NCBI RefSeq assembly: GCF_004342685.1
Contig: NZ_SMBZ01000019.1
Span: 1 to 64,000 of the forward strand
DNA: 64,000 nucleotides
Reading direction: 5' to 3'
DNA from: Sphingobacterium alimentarium
GTDB lineage: Bacteria > Bacteroidota > Bacteroidia > Sphingobacteriales > Sphingobacteriaceae
Below, piece after piece: positions 16,743 through 25,566 of this stretch. The notes beneath the pieces were generated by a model. That model was not told where the DNA came from. It searched no databases and worked only from the letters and a program-made list of their open reading frames with translations. The first letter of the stretch is position 1; each line of letters starts with the position of its first letter. A program made the position numbers and the translations under genes.

Positions 16743-18134
16743 TAGTCATGGTCGGAAGAAATTCCGACCATTTTTTATGTTTTGAAAACTTTAGCTGGGT
16801 CTCCTCCTGCAAATATAATTAGAATGGCCGTTATCATACCTCTAAGCCCCATTACTATTCTTCGTTTGGCTGTTTTTTAGCCCAAATTATTTGATTTTTT
16901 ATAAATCAACAAAAGCATCGCTGCTATCATTGTCATATAGACCATCACTTCAATTCCGTTCCTGTTCATTGAAACCAAATGACTTAGGTTGAGTTCTTGT
17001 TTCAGGAACCTGAAAAACACTTCAATATCCCAGCGTTTTCTGTAATAATCAGAAATTTCCTTGGCTGATAGTTGAAATTCGTTAGTTAGAAACCAAAATT
17101 CCTTGTTTGTTTTTTGACTTTTAATGACCACCAAACGAAACTCAGTTTCTACTTTCTCTTGCCGAAAATGCACTTTGCCTCGTTGGTTTTGTATGGGACT
17201 TCCGGTATAAAGCTTTACCTTGCTATCTTTTAGTACTTCCCAGTCATTCCATTTTAGAGGTTTTTTCGGCTCGAGAAATGATTCCATCTCTTCAAATTTT
17301 CTGTTATCTTTCGAACGAATGATAAATTTCACAGATTGTCCATCAAATTCTTTCATTGACCGTGTTGATTGCAAGCCTCTGTCTATGACATAAATATTGT
17401 CGTGATATTCTTCTTTCTTTACTTGTTTTAAAATAGCTTCCGGGAGTGCGGACTCTTCGGAAGAGTATTTCTGAGCAGTGAAAACTTCTACTCCCGAAGG
17501 TAAAATGCCGTCAAACGAAAAACTAAACTTCACTAATTTCTTACCGCTTTTCTGGTCAATGCCTTCTTTTAGCTTCGTGCAAGCATCAGCAACAATAGTG
17601 CTGTCAACTCGTATAAGATTATACTTTTCGATTTCGGTCTTCGAGTAAACCCCTGAAAACCGCTGGTAAATCTGCTCATAGATTTCTTTGAAATAACTGG
17701 GATCAATCTTGGAAAGTCTATCGGAGATAGAGCTTCTGCGAGCCCTTTCTTCTTCTCCCAATCCAAATAGGGCTTTTAAATCCACTACTGTTAAAAGTAT
17801 CTTCTAATGTTCGCTGACTTAATCTTTCGTTATCGAAAATACAGAACAAAAGCAGATAAAACATCTTTATCCCATGGAGCACTTTGCTATAATAATCAAC
17901 TTTAGTGGTTGCCGAAAGATGGCTTAAAAGAGCTTCGGGTATAAATGCTAAAACTTGGCTGAGAGAGATTTTGTGATCTTTAAATACGGACATACTATAT
18001 AATTACTAGTGATAAATATACAAAATTCAAACTAAAAAAAACAAAATAAATATTTGATAATCAATTAATTAAGATAATTTCCTGTTTTACTAAAACACAA
18101 AAAAGTCGGAAGAAAAATCTTCCGACCATGACTA
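16743..18134 (-). mobile_element. IS4-family insertion sequence, 1392 bp, inactivated
   Basis: The ends are 17-bp perfect inverted repeats (16743-16759, TAGTCATGGTCGGAAGA, and its complement at 18118-18134). A 9-bp direct repeat flanks them. Each end can also fold on itself, because the terminal GTCGGAA is followed closely by TTCCGAC. The element carries one transposase gene broken by a frameshift and a premature stop. It sits in the loop of what was an intrinsic terminator: A-rich GGAGGC remains on the left and GCCTCC plus a T-run on the right. Confidence 0.92.
16775..17993 (-). pseudogene. IS4-family transposase with frameshift and premature stop
   Basis: The ancestral protein of about 405 residues starts at 17993 (MSVFKDHKISLSQVLAFIPE). 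It reads to about TLEDTFNS, where the frame must change near 17783-17797 to continue as VVDLKALFGLGEEERARRS. The catalytic core follows (RVDSTIVADA, VIDRGLQSTRS, YYRKRWDIEVFFRFLKQEL). A TAA at 16877-16879 interrupts the protein after KKSNNLG, but the same frame goes on with KTAKRRIVMGLRGMITAIL to FAGGDPAKVFKT and a TAA at 16775-16777. Two independent lesions make activity unlikely. No canonical slippery heptamer is visible at the frame junction. Confidence 0.85.
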
Positions 18135-18160
18135 AGGCTAAGCCTCCTTTTTTATTTAAT
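18135..18160. terminator. Right half of the split terminator, with right target duplication
   Basis: AGGCTAAGC (18135-18143) followed by CTCC and a T-run is the right arm of a hairpin whose left arm (A-run plus GGAGGC) is at 16725-16737. Removing the IS restores an A-run, a GGAGGC/GCCTCC stem and a T-run between the receptor gene and maf, which converge. Confidence 0.75.
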
Positions 18161-18742
18161 CAATTCTTTAATCTCTTGGTATAAGCGAACCGTGGGTAAT
18201 CCCATCACATTTTCATACGAACCCTCAATGGATTTTACAGCGATACGTCCTATCCATTCTTGGATGCCATAGGCACCGGCCTTATCTAAAGGCTTATACT
18301 TTTGGACGTAATAATCAATCTCATCAGTATGGAGTTTTTCAAAATGAACGCGTGTCTCTTCCGTAAAACTTTGGGACTGACCTTTGTAAGACAGTGCCAC
18401 ACCCGTATAAACGGTATGCGTTTGGCCAGATAGGGATTGCAACACCTCTACCGCTTCTTCGGGAGATGCTGGCTTACCCAATGTATTGCCGTCTTCATCA
18501 ACGACTACTGTATCTGCCGTAATGACTAGAGTATCCTGCGTCACATTATCTTTAAACACGGCTAATTTTTGCAAAGCAATATATTCAGCCGCTTGTGCTG
18601 GAGGCACCGATGATGGAATGGATTCGTCTATACTTTTCACGACCACATCAAAATCAATATCCAATGAGGCTAAGAGTTCCTTTCTACGCGGTGATTGCGA
18701 ACCTAATATCACCTTTATATTTTTAATTGTATTTAGCAACAT
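18152..18742 (-). CDS. maf: Maf-type nucleotide pyrophosphatase
   Basis: The start was set at the ATG at 18742 (MLLNTIKNIKVILGSQSPRR); a longer frame to 18805 would run into the kdsC gene. The 196-residue protein shows the Maf signature VILGSQSPRRKELL at the N-terminus, the catalytic/metal region (VITADTVVVDEDGNTLGKP), and SYENVMGLP near the end. Maf proteins hydrolyse non-canonical or modified nucleoside triphosphates such as dTTP/UTP analogues. The gene starts 1 nt after the kdsC stop, so both are in one operon. Confidence 0.93.
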   Translation of the reverse strand: MLLNTIKNIKVILGSQSPRRKELLASLDIDFDVVVKSIDESIPSSVPPAQAAEYIALQKLAVFKDNVTQDTLVITADTVVVDEDGNTLGKPASPEEAVEVLQSLSGQTHTVYTGVALSYKGQSQSFTEETRVHFEKLHTDEIDYYVQKYKPLDKAGAYGIQEWIGRIAVKSIEGSYENVMGLPTVRLYQEIKELIK

Positions 18743-18743
18743 A

Positions 18744-19274
18744 TTAGACACTTGTAGTAAATACATCAATATGCCATTTTTCCTGCAAACGCAAAGTCTT
18801 CTCAATAATATCCCTTGCGACGCCTTCCCCGCCTTTGAATTTGGAGATGTAATGACTGATTTTCTTAATATCCTCTACAGCATCAGATGGAGCCACCGCC
18901 ACGCCAACTTGCTTCATACAAGCATAGTCGGGCATATCGTCGCCGACAAATAAAACCTCAGCTAGTGTATATTGGTAACGCTGTAACAATGAGGACATAA
19001 CAGTCCATTTATCACTTATGCCTAGAAAGATTTCCTTGACACCCAAACCTTCAAATCTCTTCTGAATACCCAGCGATTTGGCACCTGTAATTACAAAAAT
19101 ATCAAACCCTTGTTTGATCGCATATTGAATAGCATAACCATCTTTTACATTGAATGTACGAAGTTGATTACCTTCTTCTGTGACTAAGATATTGCCGTTA
19201 GTAAGTACGCCATCTACATCTAAGACGATGCATTTTACACTTTTTAGTTTAGTATATATCATTTCAGAGGCCAA
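18744..19274 (-). CDS. kdsC: KdsC-like HAD phosphatase (3-deoxy-D-manno-octulosonate 8-phosphate phosphatase type)
   Basis: This 176-residue HAD-superfamily protein of C0 type (no cap) has motif I CIVLDVDGVLTNG (nucleophile Asp about residue 19), motif II VITGAKS, and motif IV LFVGDDMPDYACM. Its length and the GVAVAPSDAVEDIK segment match KdsC/YrbI. It would release phosphate from KDO-8-P for lipopolysaccharide inner core synthesis. It is the first gene of the kdsC-maf operon. Confidence 0.88.
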   Translation of the reverse strand: MASEMIYTKLKSVKCIVLDVDGVLTNGNILVTEEGNQLRTFNVKDGYAIQYAIKQGFDIFVITGAKSLGIQKRFEGLGVKEIFLGISDKWTVMSSLLQRYQYTLAEVLFVGDDMPDYACMKQVGVAVAPSDAVEDIKKISHYISKFKGGEGVARDIIEKTLRLQEKWHIDVFTTSV

Positions 19275-19298
19275 AGTAAATGCTTAATTTCTAGTATG

Positions 19299-19328
19299 CA
19301 AATATAATTTTTACTCAAAATAGTCAAA
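19299..19328 (-). promoter_or_regulatory. Promoter of kdsC-maf
   Basis: On the minus strand a TTTG (19325-19328) is followed after 18 bases by TATATTTG (19299-19306), a good match to the bacteroidete -33/-7 pair, 24 nt upstream of the kdsC ATG. Confidence 0.65.
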
Positions 19329-19373
19329 TAATTATTTTGCACAACACCTAAAATCATAGGAGTGTCACAAACT

Positions 19374-19436
19374 AGTTGTTTTTACAACTTTTAAAAAGAA
19401 AACTCTTGACGTGTGTCAAAAGTTGATGTACCTTTG
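19374..19436 (+). promoter_or_regulatory. Promoter with two N4-centred palindromes ahead of candidate sRNA
   Basis: A complete promoter pair is present: TTG at 19406-19408 and TACCTTTG at 19429-19436, 20 bases apart. Two perfect palindromes with 4-base centres overlap or precede it: AGTTGT-N4-ACAACT (19374-19389) and TTGAC-N4-GTCAA (19406-19419). Their centres are 31 bp apart, about three helical turns. The second has the half-site geometry of FNR-family sites and covers the -33 element. Confidence 0.7.
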
Positions 19437-19440
19437 TACC

Positions 19441-19550
19441 AACAATTCGGAAATAATCTGGATTGTTCTTAAAAAAGTCTTTTCATAATTTAGGTTTATA
19501 ATTGGTTAGTAGCAAACCTTGGCGCCCATCGTCAAGGTTTTGTTTTTTTT
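19441..19550 (+). ncRNA. Candidate small RNA of about 110 nt
   Basis: Transcription from the promoter ending at 19436 should start near 19441. The RNA would begin with an 8-bp hairpin (19441-19448 with 19460-19467, one G-U pair), continue with an A/U-rich middle without any ATG, and end in an 11-bp terminator stem (19514-19524 with 19530-19540) followed by a T-run. No protein-coding frame is present, and both flanking genes lie on the opposite strand, so the transcript is not a leader of either. I cannot assign it to a known RNA family. Confidence 0.6.
19514..19550 (+). terminator. Intrinsic terminator of the candidate small RNA
   Basis: An 11-bp stem with a CCCAT loop is followed by TG and eight T residues on the plus strand. 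The minus strand has no T-run, so it is not the terminator of floA. Confidence 0.8.
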
Positions 19551-19578
19551 AGCCTAAGCCCAATTATATTCCTCGCAA

Positions 19579-20556
19579 CTATTTCTTGTCATTACTTTTT
19601 GGCGTCGATATTGACGAGCGCATATCAGTATCTGCTTGGATGTTTTGCATTTTATAATAATCCATTACACCTAAGTTTCCACTTCGGAAAGCTTCGGCCA
19701 ATGCAAGTGGGACTTGTGCCTCTGCTTCTATCACCTTAGCTTTTGCTTCTTGTGCTTTAGCACGCATCTCTTGTTCGTTAGCGACAGCCATTGCTCTACG
19801 CTCTTCAGCACGCGCATTTGCCACTTTCAAGTCAGCTTCGGCTTGATCCGTCTGCAATTTCGCACCTACGTTTTCACCGATATCAATATCTGCAATATCA
19901 ATAGAAAGAATTTCGAATGCGGTACCTGAGTCAAGACCTTTGGATAATACCGTTTTGGAGATTTTATCTGGATTTTCTAATACCTCTTTATGGTCTTTTG
20001 ACGAACCAATTGTCGTTACAATACCTTCACCGACACGGGCAAGGATAGTTTCTTCGCCCGCACCACCGACCAACTGATTTATGTTGGCACGAACTGTTAC
20101 ACGTGCTTTAGCAATTAATTGAATACCATCCTTAGCTACCGCCGCTACTGGAGGTGTATTAATTACCTGTGGATTTACGGACAATTGCACCGCATCAAAT
20201 ACATCACGTCCAGCCAAATCAATCGCTGTAGCAAGTTTGAAATCTAATGGAATGTTGGCTTTGTCTGCTGAAATTAAGGCTTTGATTACTTTATTTACAT
20301 TTCCACCGGCTAGATAGTGGGTTTCGATATCGTTGGTAGTGATACGCAAACCTGCTTTAGTACTGGTAATCATGGCATTAGTCACCAAAGAAGGTGAAAC
20401 TTTACGTAGACGCATGAGCACCAGATTTAACAAACTGATACGTACATTTGAAAGTTGCGCCGTAAACCAAAGGTTTACTGGCAAAAGATATAGCAATACG
20501 GATAGAGCTATGACCGCTCCTACGATCGTTAGAATTACACCAAATTCTGGATTCAT
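19579..20556 (-). CDS. floA: Flotillin-like protein FloA (UPF0365)
   Basis: This 325-residue protein has an N-terminal membrane-associated segment ([20 protein letters not shown]), a SPFH/band-7-like core, and a C-terminal coiled region rich in Ala/Glu ([20 protein letters not shown]). Length and motifs ([35 protein letters not shown]) match the FloA/YqfA family. Flotillins scaffold membrane microdomains. It is monocistronic here. Confidence 0.92.
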   Translation of the reverse strand: MNPEFGVILTIVGAVIALSVLLYLLPVNLWFTAQLSNVRISLLNLVLMRLRKVSPSLVTNAMITSTKAGLRITTNDIETHYLAGGNVNKVIKALISADKANIPLDFKLATAIDLAGRDVFDAVQLSVNPQVINTPPVAAVAKDGIQLIAKARVTVRANINQLVGGAGEETILARVGEGIVTTIGSSKDHKEVLENPDKISKTVLSKGLDSGTAFEILSIDIADIDIGENVGAKLQTDQAEADLKVANARAEERRAMAVANEQEMRAKAQEAKAKVIEAEAQVPLALAEAFRSGNLGVMDYYKMQNIQADTDMRSSISTPKSNDKK

Positions 20557-20729
20557 ATTTATGTAATGTTTAGTTTAAAATTACCTTCCTAAAGATATTA
20601 ATTAATTTTATTTATCTAATTTTTTATCTTAAAAAAGCTAAAATCTCTTAATTTTACGAAAACATTATTAACTACGTTCTCTTTTTATTGCGTCCAATTA
20701 TTAATTTTACCCCCGATCTAAATATTAGA

Positions 20730-23700
20730 ATGGATATAAACATCACCAAGAATTCGAACACTAAAATCATGAGTAGAAAGAACACCCTGAGGGCTCAATT
20801 GACTACAAGCAGTATAATTTCTTTGGTATTAATGCTCGTGGGATCAGCATATTTATTTTTTAGCATCAATAGATTTGTCAATACAAATAAAGATGTGCTA
20901 TTTCATACCCAAGAACAACTATATATTGCTTCTGCAATTAACGTTCACACCAAAGAACTTATTAAGGTCAATATTACCTATCCAAATAACCAAACAAGAC
21001 GTCTATCCGAAATAAAAGCTCCTATTAACAAATTAAGAGATGAACTCTTGAAGCTGCAGGAGTACCGCGGCGAGATTGGTACGACCGAAACAATCATCTT
21101 ACACGTCAACGAAATAATCAATAAAGCCGAATCGAATGTAGAAGATCCCGAGGCGCACTTGGCTTATTGGCAAGATAAGGATTCACATTCCCTCAATTTG
21201 GTCAACAGCTACATCCAAGACCTTATTGAGTATAGGGTGAAGATGATTGATGCGAATGAGCGCAAGTTTAATATTGCCAAATATATTATCGCCTTTCTGA
21301 TTATCGCTGTTATTTCATTTATTGCATTCACCTTCCGCAGGGTTGTTCAAGCTTTAAATAAACTTCGCGAAACCACAGACAACCTTACCGTCATCAACAA
21401 TGAATTCTTACTGGCCAAAAACGAAATCGAAAAATCGAATTGGGTGCTAGAGAAGAGTTCATTGATTTCCGAAGGCATTAGTGGATTAGATGATGAACGG
21501 GAAATATGTAATGTGGTAATCCAAATCATAAACAATCACCTCAGCACACCTGCCCTAGCGATTTACATCCGTCAGCCTCAGTCACAAGCCTTCCGATTAT
21601 CAGGAAGTCACGGTATTAACAAGTCGTTAGCTGTCAAAGAATTCATGATGGGCGATGGTTTTTTGGGTAAGGTCGTCGAAGATCAGGCACAAGTATTACT
21701 CAAAAACCAACAAAAATCGCATCTTAATATTCAGAGCTCATTAGTAACCGAAAATGAATACACGATATTGTATTCACCACTAGTGAATGATGGGGAGACC
21801 ATAGGACTTATAGAGATTGCTATCGCAGATTATTCACAAGCAACCGCTGAAAAATATGATGCCTATTTCAAACGCATAAGCCGTTCGATAGCTACGCGTA
21901 TTAAATTTGGTCAGAATCACTTAATGGTTCAAGAGCTATTGGACGAAACCCAAAGGCAGACCGAAGAGCTTGAAGCACAACAAGAGGAATTACGTATTAC
22001 AAACGAAGAACTCGTACACAAGACCAATCTTTTAGAATCTTCAGAAGAAGAATTACGTGTCCAACAAGAAGAATTGACACAGACCAACCTCGAGCTTAAC
22101 AAAAAAGCCGAAGAACTCGAAACCCGAAATAAAGACCTCAATCATACCCAAGAATTAGTGGAGCAAAAAATTCTTGAAGTAGAATTGGCGAGTAAATACA
22201 AGTCCGAATTCATGGCCAATATGAGTCACGAACTACGTACTCCACTAAATAGTATATTGATATTAGCCAAGCTGCTACACGATAACAAGCATCAAAACCT
22301 CAATACCGAACAGGTCAAATATGCAAAGGTCATTCACGATGCGGGTGCCGATTTGCTGGAGTTGATCAATGAACTATTGGATTTAGCAAAAATCGAAGCA
22401 GGCCACGTGGATCTCAACATCAGTAAAATTCGTTCTGAAGAATTTATACATAATATTGAAGACCTATTTAAAGCTATCGCCAAAGACAAGAATATTGCCT
22501 TCAATGTGTCGATCGATCAGGATATTCCCGCCGAATTCTTGTCCGACGAATACAGACTACAACAGGTCCTTAAAAACTTCCTATCGAATGCTTTCAAATT
22601 CACCGAAGCAGGTGGCAATGTTGACTTCACGGTAAGTTTACAATCCAACAATTTGTCATTTGAAGTCAAAGATTCGGGTAAAGGAATTTCGAAAGAAAAG
22701 CAAGACTTAATCTTTGAAGCATTTAGACAAGAAGACGGCTCGACCAGCCGCAAGTATGGTGGCACAGGCTTAGGATTGTCGATAAGTAAGGAGATCGCAA
22801 GTCTATTGGGAGGTCGCATCACATTAAAAAGCGAACTTGGCGTAGGTAGTACTTTCTCTTTGATTATCCCTATCCAGACAGCGGAAGCTTTCAATATCCA
22901 AGAGATTGCCCCGAAAAGAGAAAAAGTAGAAAAAGTGGCTACAAAAGACTTAGCTCAGCCGGAGGCAGAAAATACGCCAGTATTGAATGAGGATAATCGT
23001 ACCATCCTCATTATCGAGGACGACATCAACTTTGCAGATATTTTGAAAGGATTTGCTGAAGAGTACGGATTCCATGTCATCGTAGCACACGACGGCGCTA
23101 AAGGGATCAATATGGCAAAAATGCATATGCCTTCAGCAATCATCTTGGATGTCATGTTGCCTATTGCCGATGGTTGGGAAGTATTGCGTACACTCAAGGA
23201 TGATGAGCAGACCAAGCATATCCCTATCCACATGATGTCGGCCGCCACTTTCTCTAAGAAAGATTTTATCGAAAGAGGTGCTATCGGTTTTATGCACAAG
23301 CCTGTGACCGAAGAAACCATCCAAAAAACTTTTGAGAACATCAATATCAACATCAGTAACTCGGTGAAAAAGATTCTTTTGGTCGAAGACCAAGAATTGC
23401 AGAGTGAATTCATCAAAAATTCATTTTCGGGACATAATATCAATGTGATCCAAACGTTCTCTCTATCATCCGCATGGGCTAAATTGAACGAAGAAAAGAA
23501 CATAGATTGTATAATCCTGGATTTGAGCTTGCCGGATGGCAATGGCTTAGATTTGATCGAAAGAATTAAAGACAATGAAGCGCTTTCTCAAATTCCAATC
23601 ATTATCAACACCGCTTATGAATTGCCTAAAGAGCAGTATGACAAAATTTTGTCTGATGCGCGGGCTACGATTCTGAAATCCGACAAATCGAGTGACCGAT

Positions 23701-24167
23701 TAATCGATGAAGTGAATTTATTCTTAAATAAATTGAATTCGAATGCGCAGCAACCTGCCGTATCGGTTCCAACGATTACGCAGACCAACAATTTGAACGG
23801 CAAGAAAGTGCTTATTGCCGATGATGATATGCGTAATGTGTTTGCACTATCGACGAGTCTGCAGAATTACGATATGAAAATTGAAATCGCCAATAATGGC
23901 AAGGAGGCCATCGAAATCTTACGCAATCCTAATCACGGTGTAGATATTGTCCTGATGGATATCATGATGCCTGAGATGGATGGCTATGAGGCTATTCAGA
24001 TTATTCGCGAAGAATTAAAATATAAAAATCTACCGGTTTTGGCAGTGACAGCAAAAGCGATGAAAGGTGATAGGGAGAAGTCCATCCAAATAGGTGCCAA
24101 TGATTATGTGAGCAAACCTATTGATATAGATAAGTTGACATCATTGATGCAAGTATGGCTGGGATAA
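20730..24167 (+). CDS. Hybrid histidine kinase: GAF-coil-HisKA-HATPase with three receiver domains
   Basis: The start was set at the ATG at 20730, giving 1145 residues; a TTG at 20688 and an ATG at 20769 are alternatives. Two membrane helices (about 27-46 and 184-203) enclose a ~135-residue periplasmic helical sensor. A GAF-like domain (about 245-395) and a long Glu-rich coiled coil (about 395-485) follow. Then come HisKA with MSHELRTPLNSI (His about 499), the HATPase (DSGKGISKEK, GGTGLGLSIS), and three receivers whose phospho-Asp lies in ILDVMLP (about 804), IILDLSLPDG (about 930) and LMDIMMPEMDG (about 1075). The architecture resembles bacteroidete phosphorelay kinases. The next gene overlaps its end by 13 nt. 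Confidence 0.88.
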   Translation: MDINITKNSNTKIMSRKNTLRAQLTTSSIISLVLMLVGSAYLFFSINRFVNTNKDVLFHTQEQLYIASAINVHTKELIKVNITYPNNQTRRLSEIKAPINKLRDELLKLQEYRGEIGTTETIILHVNEIINKAESNVEDPEAHLAYWQDKDSHSLNLVNSYIQDLIEYRVKMIDANERKFNIAKYIIAFLIIAVISFIAFTFRRVVQALNKLRETTDNLTVINNEFLLAKNEIEKSNWVLEKSSLISEGISGLDDEREICNVVIQIINNHLSTPALAIYIRQPQSQAFRLSGSHGINKSLAVKEFMMGDGFLGKVVEDQAQVLLKNQQKSHLNIQSSLVTENEYTILYSPLVNDGETIGLIEIAIADYSQATAEKYDAYFKRISRSIATRIKFGQNHLMVQELLDETQRQTEELEAQQEELRITNEELVHKTNLLESSEEELRVQQEELTQTNLELNKKAEELETRNKDLNHTQELVEQKILEVELASKYKSEFMANMSHELRTPLNSILILAKLLHDNKHQNLNTEQVKYAKVIHDAGADLLELINELLDLAKIEAGHVDLNISKIRSEEFIHNIEDLFKAIAKDKNIAFNVSIDQDIPAEFLSDEYRLQQVLKNFLSNAFKFTEAGGNVDFTVSLQSNNLSFEVKDSGKGISKEKQDLIFEAFRQEDGSTSRKYGGTGLGLSISKEIASLLGGRITLKSELGVGSTFSLIIPIQTAEAFNIQEIAPKREKVEKVATKDLAQPEAENTPVLNEDNRTILIIEDDINFADILKGFAEEYGFHVIVAHDGAKGINMAKMHMPSAIILDVMLPIADGWEVLRTLKDDEQTKHIPIHMMSAATFSKKDFIERGAIGFMHKPVTEETIQKTFENININISNSVKKILLVEDQELQSEFIKNSFSGHNINVIQTFSLSSAWAKLNEEKNIDCIILDLSLPDGNGLDLIERIKDNEALSQIPIIINTAYELPKEQYDKILSDARATILKSDKSSDRLIDEVNLFLNKLNSNAQQPAVSVPTITQTNNLNGKKVLIADDDMRNVFALSTSLQNYDMKIEIANNGKEAIEILRNPNHGVDIVLMDIMMPEMDGYEAIQIIREELKYKNLPVLAVTAKAMKGDREKSIQIGANDYVSKPIDIDKLTSLMQVWLG

Positions 24168-24988
24168 GTAAGGGCTTTTTTATAGAATTCGAAGATTTAG
24201 AGGAGATAATTTATATACTCAAAAATATCTCGGAAGTGGATCTATCTGGGTATTCGAAATCCTCACTGAAGAGACGAGTAGAGCGTTTTCTGCAAGTGGA
24301 GAAGATGGATCTTGTGGATCTCAAGAATGCAATTATCAATGTGAAGGACTTTCACAATTATTTCATTCAGGAACTGGTGGTCAATGTGACCGAAATGTTT
24401 CGCGATCCTGAATTTTTCATTTCACTCAAAGAAAATGTAATCCCCTACCTCAAAACTTATCCGCAAATACGGATTTGGAGCGCAGGATCATCAAGTGGCG
24501 AAGAGGCTTATTCTACCGCCATCCTATTGAATGAATCGGGGATCTTGGAAAGAAGTTTTATCTATGGCACAGATATAAGCCCAAAAGCATTGGAAACAGC
24601 GCGTAAAGGAGTATATTCTCTAAATAAGATTAAATCATATACAGAAAATTATTTAAAGACCTCCCCCCGTTCAGAATTCGCAAACCACTATACAGCGATG
24701 TATGATGCTGCGATTATTAATAAGGAATACCGAAGCAAAGTGCTTTTTTCATCACACAATTTGGTGACTGACCACGCTTTCAATGAGTTCCAGCTGATCA
24801 TGTGTCGAAATGTGATGATATACTTCGACAAAGAACTACAAAAAAGAGTATTAAATCTTTTCTACGATTCGTTAAGTTTATTTGGTTTCTTATGTTTAGG
24901 TTCTAAAGAGAGCCTCTATGCTCATGATATCAAAAATAATTTTAAAGTGATAGATAAGCGCTACAATATCTATCAAAAAATTAAATAA
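24155..24988 (+). CDS. cheR: CheR-type protein-glutamate methyltransferase
   Basis: This 277-residue protein has the CheR N-terminal helical domain (SGYSKSSLKRRVERFLQ) and the NVTEMFRDPEFF segment. The SAM-binding motif is IWSAGSSSGEEAYSTAI (about residues 107-123), followed by YGTDISPKALETARKGVY and LIMCRNVMIYFD. CheR uses SAM to methylate glutamates in receptor or coiled-coil proteins. No methyl-accepting chemotaxis protein is in the window, so the likely target is one of the coiled-coil kinases encoded on both sides. Confidence 0.9.
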   Translation: MAGISKGFFIEFEDLEEIIYILKNISEVDLSGYSKSSLKRRVERFLQVEKMDLVDLKNAIINVKDFHNYFIQELVVNVTEMFRDPEFFISLKENVIPYLKTYPQIRIWSAGSSSGEEAYSTAILLNESGILERSFIYGTDISPKALETARKGVYSLNKIKSYTENYLKTSPRSEFANHYTAMYDAAIINKEYRSKVLFSSHNLVTDHAFNEFQLIMCRNVMIYFDKELQKRVLNLFYDSLSLFGFLCLGSKESLYAHDIKNNFKVIDKRYNIYQKIK

Positions 24989-24990
24989 AA

Positions 24991-25566
24991 ATGGTGAGTG
25001 CTTCTGAGATTATACTTATAGGCGGATCGGCAGGTTCGTATGTTCTGATTGCTGAATTACTGGAGTCATTACCGGAATATTTTGATGCCGCCATATGCGT
25101 TGTACTCCACAGAAACAAACAATTCGACACACAGATCGAAAGAAGTTTATCACGTAGACTGTTACGTAATATTTCTCCAGCCATCGACAAAATGGATATT
25201 TGTAAAAATTATGTGTATTTTGCTCCTGCTGGTTATCATTTGATGGTCGAACCAGATTATACATTTTCATTGGATGGCTCCGAGCATATCAATTACTCGA
25301 GACCATCTATTGACGTACTATTTGAGACTGCTGCTCAAATATATCGCGAATACTGTACCGCCTTTCTCCTATCTGGAGCAAACCAGGATGGCGCCCGCGG
25401 TCTAAGCATTGTCGAAGATTTTGGGGGGAAAATAATTATTCAAAACCCGGATCAAGCATCTATCAACACCATGCCTCAAGCTGGTATTAATGAAACACAA
25501 AACCCACAGGTATGGGATAATGCACAAATAGTATCATTTTTCAAAAATTTAAATAAGCAGTCATGA
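24991..25566 (+). CDS. cheB: CheB-type methylesterase domain protein, without receiver
   Basis: This 191-residue protein is only the C-terminal catalytic domain of CheB. The catalytic triad is visible as Ser13 in IGGSAGS, His40 in VVLHRN and Asp133 in SGANQDGARG. It lacks the usual N-terminal receiver, so its control must come from elsewhere, possibly from the kinase that follows. It starts 2 nt after cheR, and its stop overlaps the next ATG (ATGA). Confidence 0.9.
   Translation: MVSASEIILIGGSAGSYVLIAELLESLPEYFDAAICVVLHRNKQFDTQIERSLSRRLLRNISPAIDKMDICKNYVYFAPAGYHLMVEPDYTFSLDGSEHINYSRPSIDVLFETAAQIYREYCTAFLLSGANQDGARGLSIVEDFGGKIIIQNPDQASINTMPQAGINETQNPQVWDNAQIVSFFKNLNKQS

Noticed and set aside
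17780-17800. Programmed frameshift in the IS4 transposase
   Set aside because: No X-XXY-YYZ slippery site or downstream stimulator is evident, and a second lesion (premature TAA) supports simple decay.
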